Assembly: GCF_003254115.1 (NCBI RefSeq)
Contig: NZ_QKZV01000001.1
Span: 527,585 to 591,584, forward strand
DNA length: 64,000 nt
Direction: 5' to 3'
Source of the DNA: Hydrotalea sandarakina
GTDB taxonomy: Bacteria > Bacteroidota > Bacteroidia > Chitinophagales > Chitinophagaceae
Below are positions 8,408 to 17,319 of this stretch, piece by piece. Position numbers and translations under genes: made by a program. How positions within the stretch are numbered: the stretch's first letter is position 1; each line of letters starts with the position of its first letter. A model generated the notes under the pieces. The model searched no databases. It saw nothing but the letters and a program-made list of their open reading frames with translations, and was not told the DNA's origin.

Positions 8408-8423
8408 AAGATGTTTTTATCTT
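8408..8423. promoter_or_regulatory. Candidate Rrf2 operator before the oxidase operon
   Basis: Palindrome AAGAT-GTTTTT-ATCTT ends 13 bases before the oxidase ATG, in the gap after the Rrf2 gene. With the following TTTATT it matches the site at 8917 at all but one of 21 positions. A further AAGAT half-site lies at 8400-8404. The regulator is inferred from proximity. Confidence 0.6.
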
Positions 8424-8441
8424 TTATTAAATCAAAAAAAA

Positions 8442-8873
8442 TTATCTTTTCAAAACTGCTAATCTTTTATCTAATAAATCATTAAACTCACCCAATTTTG
8501 AGTTTTCAAGTAACTTAAAAATATCTGAACGTATTTTCTTAAACTCTTTATGAATGGGGCAAGGTTGCTTCTCTGAGCATTGTTTTAAACCCAACCCACA
8601 ACCATTAAAAATCTTATCCCCGTCAATGGCTATGACAACATCCGCTAAAGAGTATTGCATACTTTCATCGTCTAAATAAAATCCACCTGTAGGTCCCTTT
8701 AATGATTTTACTATTCCCTTTCTACTTAATTCTTGTAAAATTTTACCAAGAAAAAATTCAGGTGAGTCAATTCCTTTTGCAACATCCTTTATACTTACCT
8801 TAACTCCTTGCTTCGATTTTTGAGCTATAAACAGAATTGCACGTATTGCATATTCACATGTTTTTGAAAACAT
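8442..8873 (-). CDS. Rrf2 family transcriptional regulator, three-Cys (NsrR/IscR-like)
   Basis: 143 residues from the ATG at 8873, the usual Rrf2 start (MFSKTCEYAIRAILFIA); an ATG seven codons upstream is also possible. The winged-helix domain spans about residues 1-80 with the recognition region SPEFFLGKILQELSRKGIV and a wing GPTGGFYL. The sensing loop has three Cys in NGCGLGLKQCSEKQPCP (spacing C-x6-C-x5-C), suited to bind an iron-sulfur cluster. Such regulators sense nitric oxide (NsrR) or cluster status (IscR). It is followed after 46 bases by the oxidase operon and is flanked by paired palindromes, so it probably controls both. Confidence 0.88.
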   Translation of the reverse strand: MFSKTCEYAIRAILFIAQKSKQGVKVSIKDVAKGIDSPEFFLGKILQELSRKGIVKSLKGPTGGFYLDDESMQYSLADVVIAIDGDKIFNGCGLGLKQCSEKQPCPIHKEFKKIRSDIFKLLENSKLGEFNDLLDKRLAVLKR

Positions 8874-8891
8874 ATTATTACTTTGAGAGAA

Positions 8892-8934
8892 CAAAAGTAG
8901 AGAAAAAAATTAATAAAAGATATTTTTATCTTTT
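8892..8934 (-). promoter_or_regulatory. Rrf2 gene promoter with overlapping operator
   Basis: On the minus strand TACTTTTG (complement of 8892-8899) fits the -7 element TAnnTTTG. The palindrome AAGAT-ATTTTT-ATCTT (8917-8932, with extended arms AAAAGATA/TATCTTTT at 8915-8934) covers the -33 region, where no clear TTG is seen. A bound repressor would block the promoter, which suggests autoregulation. Confidence 0.6.
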
Positions 8935-8956
8935 ATTTTTTTAGAATTAAAAAATT

Positions 8957-10507
8957 TTAATTCATAAAAAATTGATTTATCACTTTCCAAAGCGTAATTA
9001 AACTAGTAGTCATAACCAAAATTCCTACAGCAATGTACATTTTCTTAATGGGCAATTTACCCACCAACTTAGCAGCAATGGGCGCAGCAATTACTCCGCC
9101 AATAATCAATCCGGCAACATCGAAAAGTGGAATATGTTTCAGTACAATAAAAAAAGTAATAGCACTTGCAAAAACAATAAAAAACTCTGCTAAACACACC
9201 GAACCAATAACATAACGAGGATTCTTGCGTTTTGCAATCAAAGTACTTGTAACTAAAGTACCCCAACCACCGCCGGCAAATGCATCGGTAAAACCTCCAA
9301 AACCTGCCAACCATCCAGCCCGTTTAACTTTAGAACCAACCATTTTTTTGGAAAATGCTTTGCGTATAATATGATAACCTAAAAATAAAGTATAAATAGA
9401 TAATGGAATTTTAATATAAAAAGCATAAGCTTGTAACAAGCACGCCAAAGTTGCACCTAACACAGCTCCTATTGTGCCGGTAATAACCAAATTTTTAAAT
9501 AGCTTCTTGTTAATGTTCCCAAAACGATGATGTTGGTAACCTGAAACACCACTTGAAAATACACGGGCTGCATGTACGCGACTACTAACAATAGCAGGAT
9601 TAACCCCATTAGCTAAAAGAAACGTAGTTGAAATTGTGCCATAACCCATTCCTAAAGAACCATCTACGAGTTGTGCAATAAATCCTGTTAATAGCATCAT
9701 CAAAAAAACTTTCCAATCCATTAAATCTATCAACTTTAAAATGCCCGATTTCCAACTGAAGGAAGGCAACAACGATAATAATGTATGGCCTAAAATCATA
9801 AATACAAAAGCCAACAAACACCATTTTACAATCTGTTGCCATTTTTTTTCTTTGGTTTGGAACAACTTATTGGGTGAAATATTATTAGAAACTAAAGATT
9901 GTGTTAATGAATTAAGTTGTTGAACTTTTAATCTGAAATCACCATTGAGGCGTTGGCGAATATGGTGCATATTATACAACAATGCATCTACGTCATTTGG
10001 AATTGTTTCAATTAATAACTCTTTTAAACGCTTTGCTATTGTTGGCGATTTACCGTTTGTAGATATAGCAATTTTTAGATTGCCTTTTTGCACAATTGCG
10101 CCTAAATAAAAATCACATAAATCAGGCGTATCGGCTACATTCACCAATAGATTACAAGCATGTGCATCATCAAAAATACGCGAAGCTAAAGCAATGTTAT
10201 TAACGGCAACAAATACCAATTGTTGGTTTTGCAGAAAAGAAGGCGTATATGCAGTAGAAATAATTGTTATATTATTGTATTGTTGTTGAAGTTCAATAAT
10301 TTCAGCATGAAATTGAATAGCTACCATTGTAATTTGACTACCGAGTGCATTTTGCAATATGCTTCTTAACTTTTCTAAAGCAACATTTCCGCCGCCAATA
10401 ATTAACACTCGTAAGGTTTCCAATTTTATAAAAACAGGAAATAAATTATTTTGCTCAATGGTATGAGCCAATGCCTGCTTTTGATATGTCTTTGTATTAT
10501 CAATCAT
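8957..10507 (-). CDS. Met8/CysG-N siroheme synthase domain fused to TauE/SafE transporter
   Basis: 516 residues in two parts. Residues about 20-205 match the precorrin-2 dehydrogenase/sirohydrochlorin ferrochelatase domain: the NAD motif GGGNVALEK at 38-46 and NVADTPDLCDFYLGAI at 123-137, whose D126 sits where the catalytic Asp lies. A linker and helix lead to a TauE/SafE (TSUP) transporter from about residue 265 (QLVDGSLGMGYG, HAARVFSSGVSGYQHHRFG, FGGFTDAFAGGGWGTL). The first part would finish siroheme, the cofactor of the sulfite reductase made by the same operon; the second would move sulfite, sulfate or a similar anion. Its start overlaps the previous stop by four bases (ATGA). Confidence 0.9.
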   Translation of the reverse strand: MIDNTKTYQKQALAHTIEQNNLFPVFIKLETLRVLIIGGGNVALEKLRSILQNALGSQITMVAIQFHAEIIELQQQYNNITIISTAYTPSFLQNQQLVFVAVNNIALASRIFDDAHACNLLVNVADTPDLCDFYLGAIVQKGNLKIAISTNGKSPTIAKRLKELLIETIPNDVDALLYNMHHIRQRLNGDFRLKVQQLNSLTQSLVSNNISPNKLFQTKEKKWQQIVKWCLLAFVFMILGHTLLSLLPSFSWKSGILKLIDLMDWKVFLMMLLTGFIAQLVDGSLGMGYGTISTTFLLANGVNPAIVSSRVHAARVFSSGVSGYQHHRFGNINKKLFKNLVITGTIGAVLGATLACLLQAYAFYIKIPLSIYTLFLGYHIIRKAFSKKMVGSKVKRAGWLAGFGGFTDAFAGGGWGTLVTSTLIAKRKNPRYVIGSVCLAEFFIVFASAITFFIVLKHIPLFDVAGLIIGGVIAAPIAAKLVGKLPIKKMYIAVGILVMTTSLITLWKVINQFFMN

Positions 10508-11211
10508 CTTCTGGAAAAATCTTGTAAAATATTAATACGAATTATGTGTTGATTATCACGATAATGTGCCAAAGCATCCACTTTGTACTGGCATTGATAT
10601 AAATATTGAATTTGGCAACGAACATTATTATTTAGGGAAACATACATTCCCCCGAAAGCTCTCAGTAAATCCATCATATTCGATTGATGTGACACAACCA
10701 TCACTTCGGTTCCCATTTCTGCCATAAGTGTAGAAGATAAAGGATAAGTAATACTTACTTTATTACGTAAACGATTGATATAGTTTATGCCTACTGTACT
10801 ATCTGTTACAGGTCGCTGTAACCACCTTTGCTCCATTCTGGTTCGAAAAAATAAACTAAAAGGTGATAAATCCAATTGCAAAGCATTTTCTTGCCATAAG
10901 CGAAATTCATTCAATAAAATAGCTTCATTAAAAACTTTACCAGTGGATTGAAAATTGGCTGTACCTACAATAATTGACCAATTAGGGCGAACATTGTATG
11001 CAACACCTGCTCTTATTAAAAATTGGGAAAGTTGTGAAAAGCCATTTTTAGATCGAACTTGTGCATCGCCTACCAACGACCATTTGGATGATACCGGCGC
11101 AGTAAAAAAATAACCGCCCCAAGCAGCCATAGTGGTTGTTGTTTGCACCTGTGCCGTTGCAAAGTAATAGCAGCCCGAAAAAGAAATGGTATATATTAAT
11201 CTTTTAATCAA
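10504..11211 (-). CDS. DUF2490 family protein, likely outer-membrane barrel
   Basis: 235 residues with an N-terminal signal peptide (about 1-20, ending in ATAQ). The rest alternates polar and hydrophobic residues, with WGGYFF, SKWSLVGDAQVRSK, RAGVAYNVRPNWSIIVG and FFRTRMEQRWLQRP, features of the DUF2490 family, whose members are predicted outer-membrane beta-barrels. It lies 11 bases after cysI and is coupled by an ATGA overlap to the siroheme/TauE fusion, so it belongs to the sulfur operon. Its role there is unknown; uptake or export of a sulfur compound across the outer membrane is a guess. Confidence 0.78.
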   Translation of the reverse strand: MIKRLIYTISFSGCYYFATAQVQTTTTMAAWGGYFFTAPVSSKWSLVGDAQVRSKNGFSQLSQFLIRAGVAYNVRPNWSIIVGTANFQSTGKVFNEAILLNEFRLWQENALQLDLSPFSLFFRTRMEQRWLQRPVTDSTVGINYINRLRNKVSITYPLSSTLMAEMGTEVMVVSHQSNMMDLLRAFGGMYVSLNNNVRCQIQYLYQCQYKVDALAHYRDNQHIIRINILQDFSRR

Positions 11212-11222
11212 AAAAAATGAAT

Positions 11223-12902
11223 TTATGATTTAAAAAAATATTCATTCGAAAAATCGCCAAAGGATTGTCCCCTTTTTCGAAATTGCGAAAATGCTTTAAA
11301 GCATGCATCTAACTCCTGCAAAATGGCTGTTTCATCTAAACTTTCTTTGTAAAGTTTATTCAATCGAAATCCGGCATAATCACCACCTAAATACAAATTA
11401 TACTTTCCAATAGCTGTTCCAATTAAACCAATTTCGGCTGCATAAGAACGAGCACATCCATTGGGGCAACCTGTCATTCGAATAATAATAGGCTCGTTTT
11501 CCAAATGATGGTTAGCTAACAATAACTCAATTTTGGAAATTAAAGAAGGGAAATAGCGCTGGGCTTCAGCTAAGGCTAATGGACAAGTAGGTAATGCTAC
11601 ACAAGCCATTGAACGCTGTCGAATTGCTGAAAACAATGCATTTGCTTGAATGATTCCATATTGTACTAAAACAGATTCAACGGCAGGTTTATTGACTGGT
11701 AATATATCACTGAGAATCAAATTTTGATTACAAGTAAACCGAAAGTTTGCTAATTTTTTAGTTGCAATTTCATATAAAGCTGTTTTTAACTGAGCTGTGT
11801 CGGTATCAAGTACTCTTCCATTTTCTACAAATACCGTATAATACCATTTCCCTTCATGGTTTTGATGCCAACCAATTATATCGGCCCGTTCCAATAACTG
11901 ATAAGGTTTTAATGGCAGAAATGGATAACCACTTCGCTTTTCAATTTCTTGTTTAAACCAATCAATACCGTATTTATCTACGGTATATTTTAATCTGGCG
12001 AATTTTCTGTCGGCTCTGTTTCCATAATCGCGTTGAATAGCAGCAATGGCATAAACCACGTTTATAAGATTTTCTTCACCTTGCACAAAGCCAATCTCCG
12101 TTGCTAATCTGGGATAAGTATCCGGGTTGCCATGTGTAGATGCAAGGCCGCCACCAATGGCAACATTAAATCCCACTAATCGATTATCTTCTTCAATTGC
12201 AATTAACCCAATATCATTAGCAAAAACATCCACATCATTATGTGGTGGTATGGCAATGGCAATTTTAAATTTCCTTGGCAAATAACGATTCTCATATAAT
12301 TCATCTTTTTCTAACTCGGGATTGCCTAAACGTTCTTCATCTAACCATATTTCGGCATAGCCATGAGTTTTTGGCAATAATTTTTCTGTAATTTTTTTTG
12401 CTACATCAAAAACTTGTTCATGCAATACCGAATATGCAGGATGTGCTGAACATAAAACATTTCTATTAATATCACCACAAGTTGCAATAGTAGTTAATTC
12501 AGCCTGATGGAAACTTTTTAAAGTAGGCTTAATATCAGCTTTGATAATGCCATGCAATTGTAAGGTTTGACGACTGGTTATTTTAATTACTTCAGTACTA
12601 TATTTACCTGCAACATGATGTATAGCTGCCCATTGATGCGGCAATAATAATCCACCGGTTAAACGTAACCGCACCATAAATGAATATAATCGTTCTAGTT
12701 TCTTTTCAGCCCGTTCCTCTCGCCTGTCTCTATCATCCTGCTGATACATACCATGAAATTTTATTAAAGCTTGATCATCTTCACGTATTGCACCTGTATA
12801 ACTATCTTTCAGGCTTTCAGCAAGGGTTCCCCGTAAACCGTTACTTTTCAATTTAATTTTCTCAATTGTTGAAAGTTTGTTTTCATTTTCCATATTAGCC
12901 AT
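11223..12902 (-). CDS. cysI: Sulfite reductase hemoprotein (beta) subunit
   Basis: 559 residues. It reduces sulfite to sulfide with six electrons at a coupled siroheme/4Fe-4S centre in the cytoplasm. Cluster ligands are C434 and C440 (ACVALPTC) and C479 and C483 (TGCPNGC). Siroheme-binding basic residues are expected in RLTGG and RQTLQLHGI. The two-fold repeated nitrite/sulfite reductase domains are both complete and the length is normal. It follows cysJ by nine bases. The start could be the first Met or the Met at residue 4. I read it as assimilatory because of the cys neighbours. Confidence 0.95.
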   Translation of the reverse strand: MANMENENKLSTIEKIKLKSNGLRGTLAESLKDSYTGAIREDDQALIKFHGMYQQDDRDRREERAEKKLERLYSFMVRLRLTGGLLLPHQWAAIHHVAGKYSTEVIKITSRQTLQLHGIIKADIKPTLKSFHQAELTTIATCGDINRNVLCSAHPAYSVLHEQVFDVAKKITEKLLPKTHGYAEIWLDEERLGNPELEKDELYENRYLPRKFKIAIAIPPHNDVDVFANDIGLIAIEEDNRLVGFNVAIGGGLASTHGNPDTYPRLATEIGFVQGEENLINVVYAIAAIQRDYGNRADRKFARLKYTVDKYGIDWFKQEIEKRSGYPFLPLKPYQLLERADIIGWHQNHEGKWYYTVFVENGRVLDTDTAQLKTALYEIATKKLANFRFTCNQNLILSDILPVNKPAVESVLVQYGIIQANALFSAIRQRSMACVALPTCPLALAEAQRYFPSLISKIELLLANHHLENEPIIIRMTGCPNGCARSYAAEIGLIGTAIGKYNLYLGGDYAGFRLNKLYKESLDETAILQELDACFKAFSQFRKRGQSFGDFSNEYFFKS

Positions 12903-12911
12903 GTTGTACTA

Positions 12912-14615
12912 TTAATAAATTTCTTTTACATACCTACCTTCTTTTTTCAATTGTTGCAACTTTGCCAAAGCTGCCTCTTTCCCATTTTTATTTTCCATAA
13001 TTTGTAATAAAGCATCATCAATTACTGAACCGGTATATTCTTTTTCACCACTTACATATATGTAAGCACCATTATTAATTAATTGCAACAACTCATCGCT
13101 ATTATTAATTAATTGTTCAGTTAAAGTGCTGGATTGAAAAATGTTTTTTTGAAAACAAACATGCAAATTGTTTAAATGCCCAAGTGCTAACCAATTTTGA
13201 ATTTCGGTTTGATATAAAAAGTCTGTTACAAAATTCTGATTTTCAAAAAACAACCAATTCAAACCCTCATCACCATTGGCATCGCGTTGATGAAGAAATG
13301 AACGAAAAGGTGCTATACCTGTTCCATGAGCAATCATAATAACAGGTATGTGGCTTTCGGGCAGTTTAAACCTTTTGTTTTTTTGCACAAAAAATGACAA
13401 CTGACTGCCAACTTCTAAATTTTTTAAATAAGATGAACCGACACCATATTTAATAGTTTGTTGCACCAAAAATGTTTCAAGATTAACTGTTAAATGAAGA
13501 GAATCATCATGTACATTCGGCGCTGAAGCAATGGTATATAACCTGGGTAATTGTGGGGTCAATAACTGAATAATTTCATTCAATTGATTTTTGGGATTGA
13601 TGGGATAAATCTTTAACAAATCCAATAAATCCATGCGAGTTAACGGAATTTCACATTGAACAAATTGGGCATAATTTTGAATCCACTTTTCAGATAAGTA
13701 GTGAATGTTTACTTTTTTCTTCAATAGATTTTCAATCGTAAATTTTTCACCACGCCATTCTACAATATAATTGGGATTTAACTGCAAACAATCTACAATT
13801 GATTGTACAGTTTCAGGGTTATTTTCCGGGTAAATACCAATTGAATCTCCAGGCAAATAATCAATATCAGCTACACTTAATTCTATATGATAGGTATTGT
13901 GCGTTGAACCCACATCATTCAGCAATATTTGTTTTGTTACATATCCCTCATAAAATTTTTTTTCATTTTTTCCGGTTATACTAATGGTGTTATTTTGGGA
14001 TTGTTGTTGAATGGGTGATTGTTGATTTTTCAATATCTGCAACAATTCATGAAACCAATGCATGGCAACAGCTTCATATTCTACATCACATTTTAATAGC
14101 TGCTGTAAACGATTGGCACCTAATTTAGCTAACTGGGTATCTACATCAACACCTGCCTTACAAAATTCAGGATAACTACTATCGCCCAAACCCACAACAG
14201 CATAACTTAAGTTGTTCAATTGAATATTTTCACTAAATAATGAATTGAAAAAAACTTTTGCAGCCGCAGGCGGTTCACCATCACCCTGTGTACTAATTAC
14301 AACAATTAATATATTTTCCTTTGGAAGTTGATTAAAAACATATTGATCTACCGAATAAAGTTTTACGGGTAGTTTATTTTTTTTTGCAATACTTGCAAAT
14401 TGAGTGGCCAATTGTTTTGAGTTGCCCGTTTCGGTAGCGTAAACAATGGTTATTTTGTTGTTAACCCTGATGGGCTTTTGATTATCGACTTCAGTAGCTT
14501 GCTGTTCGTTAATAATTCCGGCAATATATCCGTTAATCCATATCAGTTCTTCTTTACTGGATGTTTGTACCAAATTAAGAACAGTTTGCATTTTAGGTGT
14601 TGCTAACATAATCAA
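12912..14615 (-). CDS. cysJ: Sulfite reductase flavoprotein (alpha) subunit
   Basis: 567 residues. It passes electrons from NADPH through FAD and FMN to CysI. A flavodoxin domain spans about residues 50-200 (YATETGNSKQLA for FMN phosphate, STQGDGEPPAAA, VVGLGDSSYPEFC). The FAD-binding domain follows (PRLYTIASAP, VGSSYLKNL), then the NADPH domain (IMIAHGTGIAPFRSFL, YVSGEKEY) and the C-terminal RYVKEIY typical of the family. The first ATG overlaps the end of cobA by 23 bases; Met9 would place the start just after that stop. Both are possible. Confidence 0.95.
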   Translation of the reverse strand: MIMLATPKMQTVLNLVQTSSKEELIWINGYIAGIINEQQATEVDNQKPIRVNNKITIVYATETGNSKQLATQFASIAKKNKLPVKLYSVDQYVFNQLPKENILIVVISTQGDGEPPAAAKVFFNSLFSENIQLNNLSYAVVGLGDSSYPEFCKAGVDVDTQLAKLGANRLQQLLKCDVEYEAVAMHWFHELLQILKNQQSPIQQQSQNNTISITGKNEKKFYEGYVTKQILLNDVGSTHNTYHIELSVADIDYLPGDSIGIYPENNPETVQSIVDCLQLNPNYIVEWRGEKFTIENLLKKKVNIHYLSEKWIQNYAQFVQCEIPLTRMDLLDLLKIYPINPKNQLNEIIQLLTPQLPRLYTIASAPNVHDDSLHLTVNLETFLVQQTIKYGVGSSYLKNLEVGSQLSFFVQKNKRFKLPESHIPVIMIAHGTGIAPFRSFLHQRDANGDEGLNWLFFENQNFVTDFLYQTEIQNWLALGHLNNLHVCFQKNIFQSSTLTEQLINNSDELLQLINNGAYIYVSGEKEYTGSVIDDALLQIMENKNGKEAALAKLQQLKKEGRYVKEIY

Positions 14616-15432
14616 ATAAAAAAGAAGGTGAAAAATTTAAATTATATGTTTGGCTTAATGCAGGAAAGTATAAAGCATTTTTAGAATTACTACTCTTAAA
14701 CCAACTAAATGCAGTTGACAATTCAGCCACTTTACCCACAATTACTAAGGAAGGGGATAAAAAGCTTAAGTGCCCAAATTTCTCAGAAAATTGCAATATT
14801 GGTGCTGTAAACACACGCTGCAGTGGTGTACTAGCTTGTTCAATAACGGCAATCCATTTACTATGATCAATTCCGTTAGCAATTAAACTTTCAACTAGTT
14901 GATTCAAATTTGCAGAAGACATATACCAAACCAATGTATCAGATGTTGCCGCTAATTCTTTGAATTGATTATTTGAAAGTTCATTTGCATTATGCAAAGT
15001 CAAAAAACGAACTGCAGAAGCATAGTTTCGTGCTGTGAGTGGAATACCTGCGTATGCTGAAGCTGCTGAAGCTGCAGTTATTCCGGGAATAATCTCAAAT
15101 GGTATTTTATTTTCCTTCAACACCTGTAATTCATCTAAAACATTGGAAAAAAAAGCAACATCACCACCTTTTAAGCGAATAACCAAAGCATGATTTGCAG
15201 CATAGTGTACAATTAAATCATTAATGGCATGCTGAGGTGTAGATACCTTTTTACTGCATTCTTTACCAACCGAAATAATGATTGCAGAGCTTGAAACATA
15301 TTGATTTAAAATTTCTTCACTCACTAACCTATCTACCAATACAACATTAGCTGATTGTAAATATTTTACAGCTTTGATGGTAATTAAATCAGGATCACCC
15401 GGCCCTGCTCCAATTATTACAACTTTACCCAT
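14593..15432 (-). CDS. cobA: Uroporphyrinogen-III C-methyltransferase
   Basis: 279 residues, SAM-dependent, making precorrin-2 from uroporphyrinogen III, the first step to siroheme. Typical SUMT motifs are VVIIGAGPGDPDLITIKA at the N-terminus, VIRLKGGDVAFF in the middle and IPGITAASAASAYAGIPLT, followed by the partner region WYMSSANLNQL. It completes siroheme supply together with the Met8-like domain further down the same operon. A separate palindrome at 15450 lies 18 bases before its start, so it may begin a second transcript. Some bacteria fuse these activities as CysG; here they are split. Confidence 0.94.
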   Translation of the reverse strand: MGKVVIIGAGPGDPDLITIKAVKYLQSANVVLVDRLVSEEILNQYVSSSAIIISVGKECSKKVSTPQHAINDLIVHYAANHALVIRLKGGDVAFFSNVLDELQVLKENKIPFEIIPGITAASAASAYAGIPLTARNYASAVRFLTLHNANELSNNQFKELAATSDTLVWYMSSANLNQLVESLIANGIDHSKWIAVIEQASTPLQRVFTAPILQFSEKFGHLSFLSPSLVIVGKVAELSTAFSWFKSSNSKNALYFPALSQTYNLNFSPSFLFDYVSNT

Positions 15433-15449
15433 GGTTTTTTATTTATTAG

Positions 15450-15466
15450 TCTACTGAAATAGTAGA
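15450..15466. promoter_or_regulatory. Sulfur-operon palindrome, cobA copy
   Basis: TCTACTGAAATAGTAGA, a 17-bp palindrome with six-base arms, between cysK and cobA and 18 bases before the cobA ATG. It matches the two copies before cysH, including the flanking TAG and GAG bases. Probable operator of an unidentified sulfur regulator. Confidence 0.65.
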
Positions 15467-15500
15467 GTTATTGTTTAAAAAATTTAGTATTTAAATCACA

Positions 15501-16412
15501 TTAAAACAAGCCATCTACCGATAGATAACGCTCACCTGTATCGTAATTAAACGTAAGTATTAATTTATTTTCAGGAATATTGGAAATAATTTGTGCTATT
15601 GCGGCCAATGATGCACCGGTTGAAATACCGGCTAAAATACCTTCCTTACGTGCCAGCATTTGTGTAAAATGAAAAGCATCTTCTTTACTAACTTTAATTA
15701 CTCCATTCAATAATTCGGTTTTAAGTATGGCAGGTATAAAACCTGCTCCTAAGCCTTGTAAGGGATGCGGCCCCGGGTTTCCACCACTTAAAACAGGTGA
15801 AAGTTCGGGCTCAACTGCAAATACTTGTAATTGGGGCCAATGCTTTTTCAATACTTCGGCAACACCGGTTATATGACCACCGGTTCCAACCCCAGTTATT
15901 AAATAATCAACACCATCAGGAAAATCATTCAATATTTCCTGAGCTGTAGCTTGATGATGTATAGCTACGTTTGCAGGATTATTAAATTGTTGAGGCATCC
16001 AGGCATTGTTATTTTCCTTTAATAATTCATTGGCCTTTTCAATTGCTCCCTTCATTCCTTTTTCACGAGGGGTTAACACAAATTCAGCCCCGTAAATCGC
16101 CATTAGTTTTCTTCTTTCAACACTCATGCTTTCAGGCATCACTAAAATCACTTTATAACCTTTAACGGCTGCAACCATAGCCAAACCAATACCGGTATTA
16201 CCGGATGTAGGCTCAATAATAATACCGCCGGATTTTAATAATCCTTTTTGCTCAGCATCTTCTATCATGGCAAGTGCAATTCTATCTTTAATGCTGCCAC
16301 CGGGATTGGCACGTTCCAGCTTCATCCAAACCTGTTGGTGATTGGGAAAAATATGATTCAACCTTACATGAGGTGTATTACCAATAATGCCTAAAATATT
16401 ATTTGCCTTCAT
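15501..16412 (-). CDS. cysK: Cysteine synthase (O-acetylserine sulfhydrylase)
   Basis: 303 residues, PLP-dependent, combining O-acetylserine with sulfide to give cysteine. The PLP lysine is K42 in GGSIKDR. The substrate loop [12 protein letters not shown], the phosphate-binding VGTGGHITG loop and the C-terminal GISTGAS region are all present. Residues and length fit CysK type A. It starts nine bases after the stop of the serine acetyltransferase gene, so the two are cotranscribed and their products probably form the cysteine synthase complex. Confidence 0.95.
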   Translation of the reverse strand: MKANNILGIIGNTPHVRLNHIFPNHQQVWMKLERANPGGSIKDRIALAMIEDAEQKGLLKSGGIIIEPTSGNTGIGLAMVAAVKGYKVILVMPESMSVERRKLMAIYGAEFVLTPREKGMKGAIEKANELLKENNNAWMPQQFNNPANVAIHHQATAQEILNDFPDGVDYLITGVGTGGHITGVAEVLKKHWPQLQVFAVEPELSPVLSGGNPGPHPLQGLGAGFIPAILKTELLNGVIKVSKEDAFHFTQMLARKEGILAGISTGASLAAIAQIISNIPENKLILTFNYDTGERYLSVDGLF

Positions 16413-16420
16413 AATAAATA

Positions 16421-17254
16421 TTAAATAACATAATTTAATGGTTCGGGAAATGGATTATTGTCACGAACCTTTACTTCACTTTTATGATACACCACAGAAA
16501 ATGGTTCAACACTATAGGTTAACCAAACATTACCTCCAATAATACTGTCGTGCCCAATAATGGTATCACCGCCTAAAATTGTAGCCCCTGAATAGATTAC
16601 CACATTATCTTCAATAGTAGGATGCCTTTTGGTGGTAGCATCTTTTTTATCGACACTCAAAGCACCCAATGTTACACTTTGATATAATTTAACATTGTTA
16701 CCAAGAATACAAGTTTCACCAATTACAACACCGGTACCATGATCAATAGAAAAAGAATGACCAATTGTAGCACCCGGGTGTATATCTATACCGGTTTTAC
16801 TGTGTGCAATTTCAGTTAACAAACGAGCTAATAACCGCAGGTTCAGGTGCCACAATACATTGGAAAAGCGATAAACAGCTGTTGCAAAAAAACCCGGGTA
16901 AGCAACCAATACCTCTTCCAACGATTGCGCTGCCGGATCAGAACTTAAAATAGCTTGTGCATCCGCTAACAACACTTCGTACACTTCAGGAATCTTTTCA
17001 AAAAACTGATTGGTTATATCATCTATTGCTTTGGCATCGGGCAAAAAACCACTTACAATACTTTGAAATCGAACTTTTAAATCAGCATAATCACGTTGTA
17101 TGGCCATTAAACCACCTAAGCCATTATTCTTGGGCACGAAACACAAATGAAATAAATCATCAATAAAACTTTCAGTAGCATGTTTATCGGGGAAAACCTG
17201 ATAACATTTTTTATTGCGATGATACAATGTTTGTAAAAAAGTAGATTCGTTCAT
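16421..17254 (-). CDS. cysE: Serine O-acetyltransferase
   Basis: 277 residues, transferring acetyl from acetyl-CoA to serine. The N-terminal helical domain (1-150) is followed by a left-handed beta helix with hexapeptide repeats ([36 protein letters not shown]). The catalytic His lies in the HPGATIG and IDHGTG motifs. The C-terminus ends in [11 protein letters not shown]; cysteine feedback in this family acts at the active site. Between cysN and cysK, it supplies the carbon skeleton for sulfide capture. This is the longer form common in Bacteroidota. Confidence 0.93.
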   Translation of the reverse strand: MNESTFLQTLYHRNKKCYQVFPDKHATESFIDDLFHLCFVPKNNGLGGLMAIQRDYADLKVRFQSIVSGFLPDAKAIDDITNQFFEKIPEVYEVLLADAQAILSSDPAAQSLEEVLVAYPGFFATAVYRFSNVLWHLNLRLLARLLTEIAHSKTGIDIHPGATIGHSFSIDHGTGVVIGETCILGNNVKLYQSVTLGALSVDKKDATTKRHPTIEDNVVIYSGATILGGDTIIGHDSIIGGNVWLTYSVEPFSVVYHKSEVKVRDNNPFPEPLNYVI

Positions 17255-17319
17255 AACTAATAAACAATTATTTTAAATCATTGTTGCGCAATGAAATTAT
17301 AACTTTTTAACGAATACTA

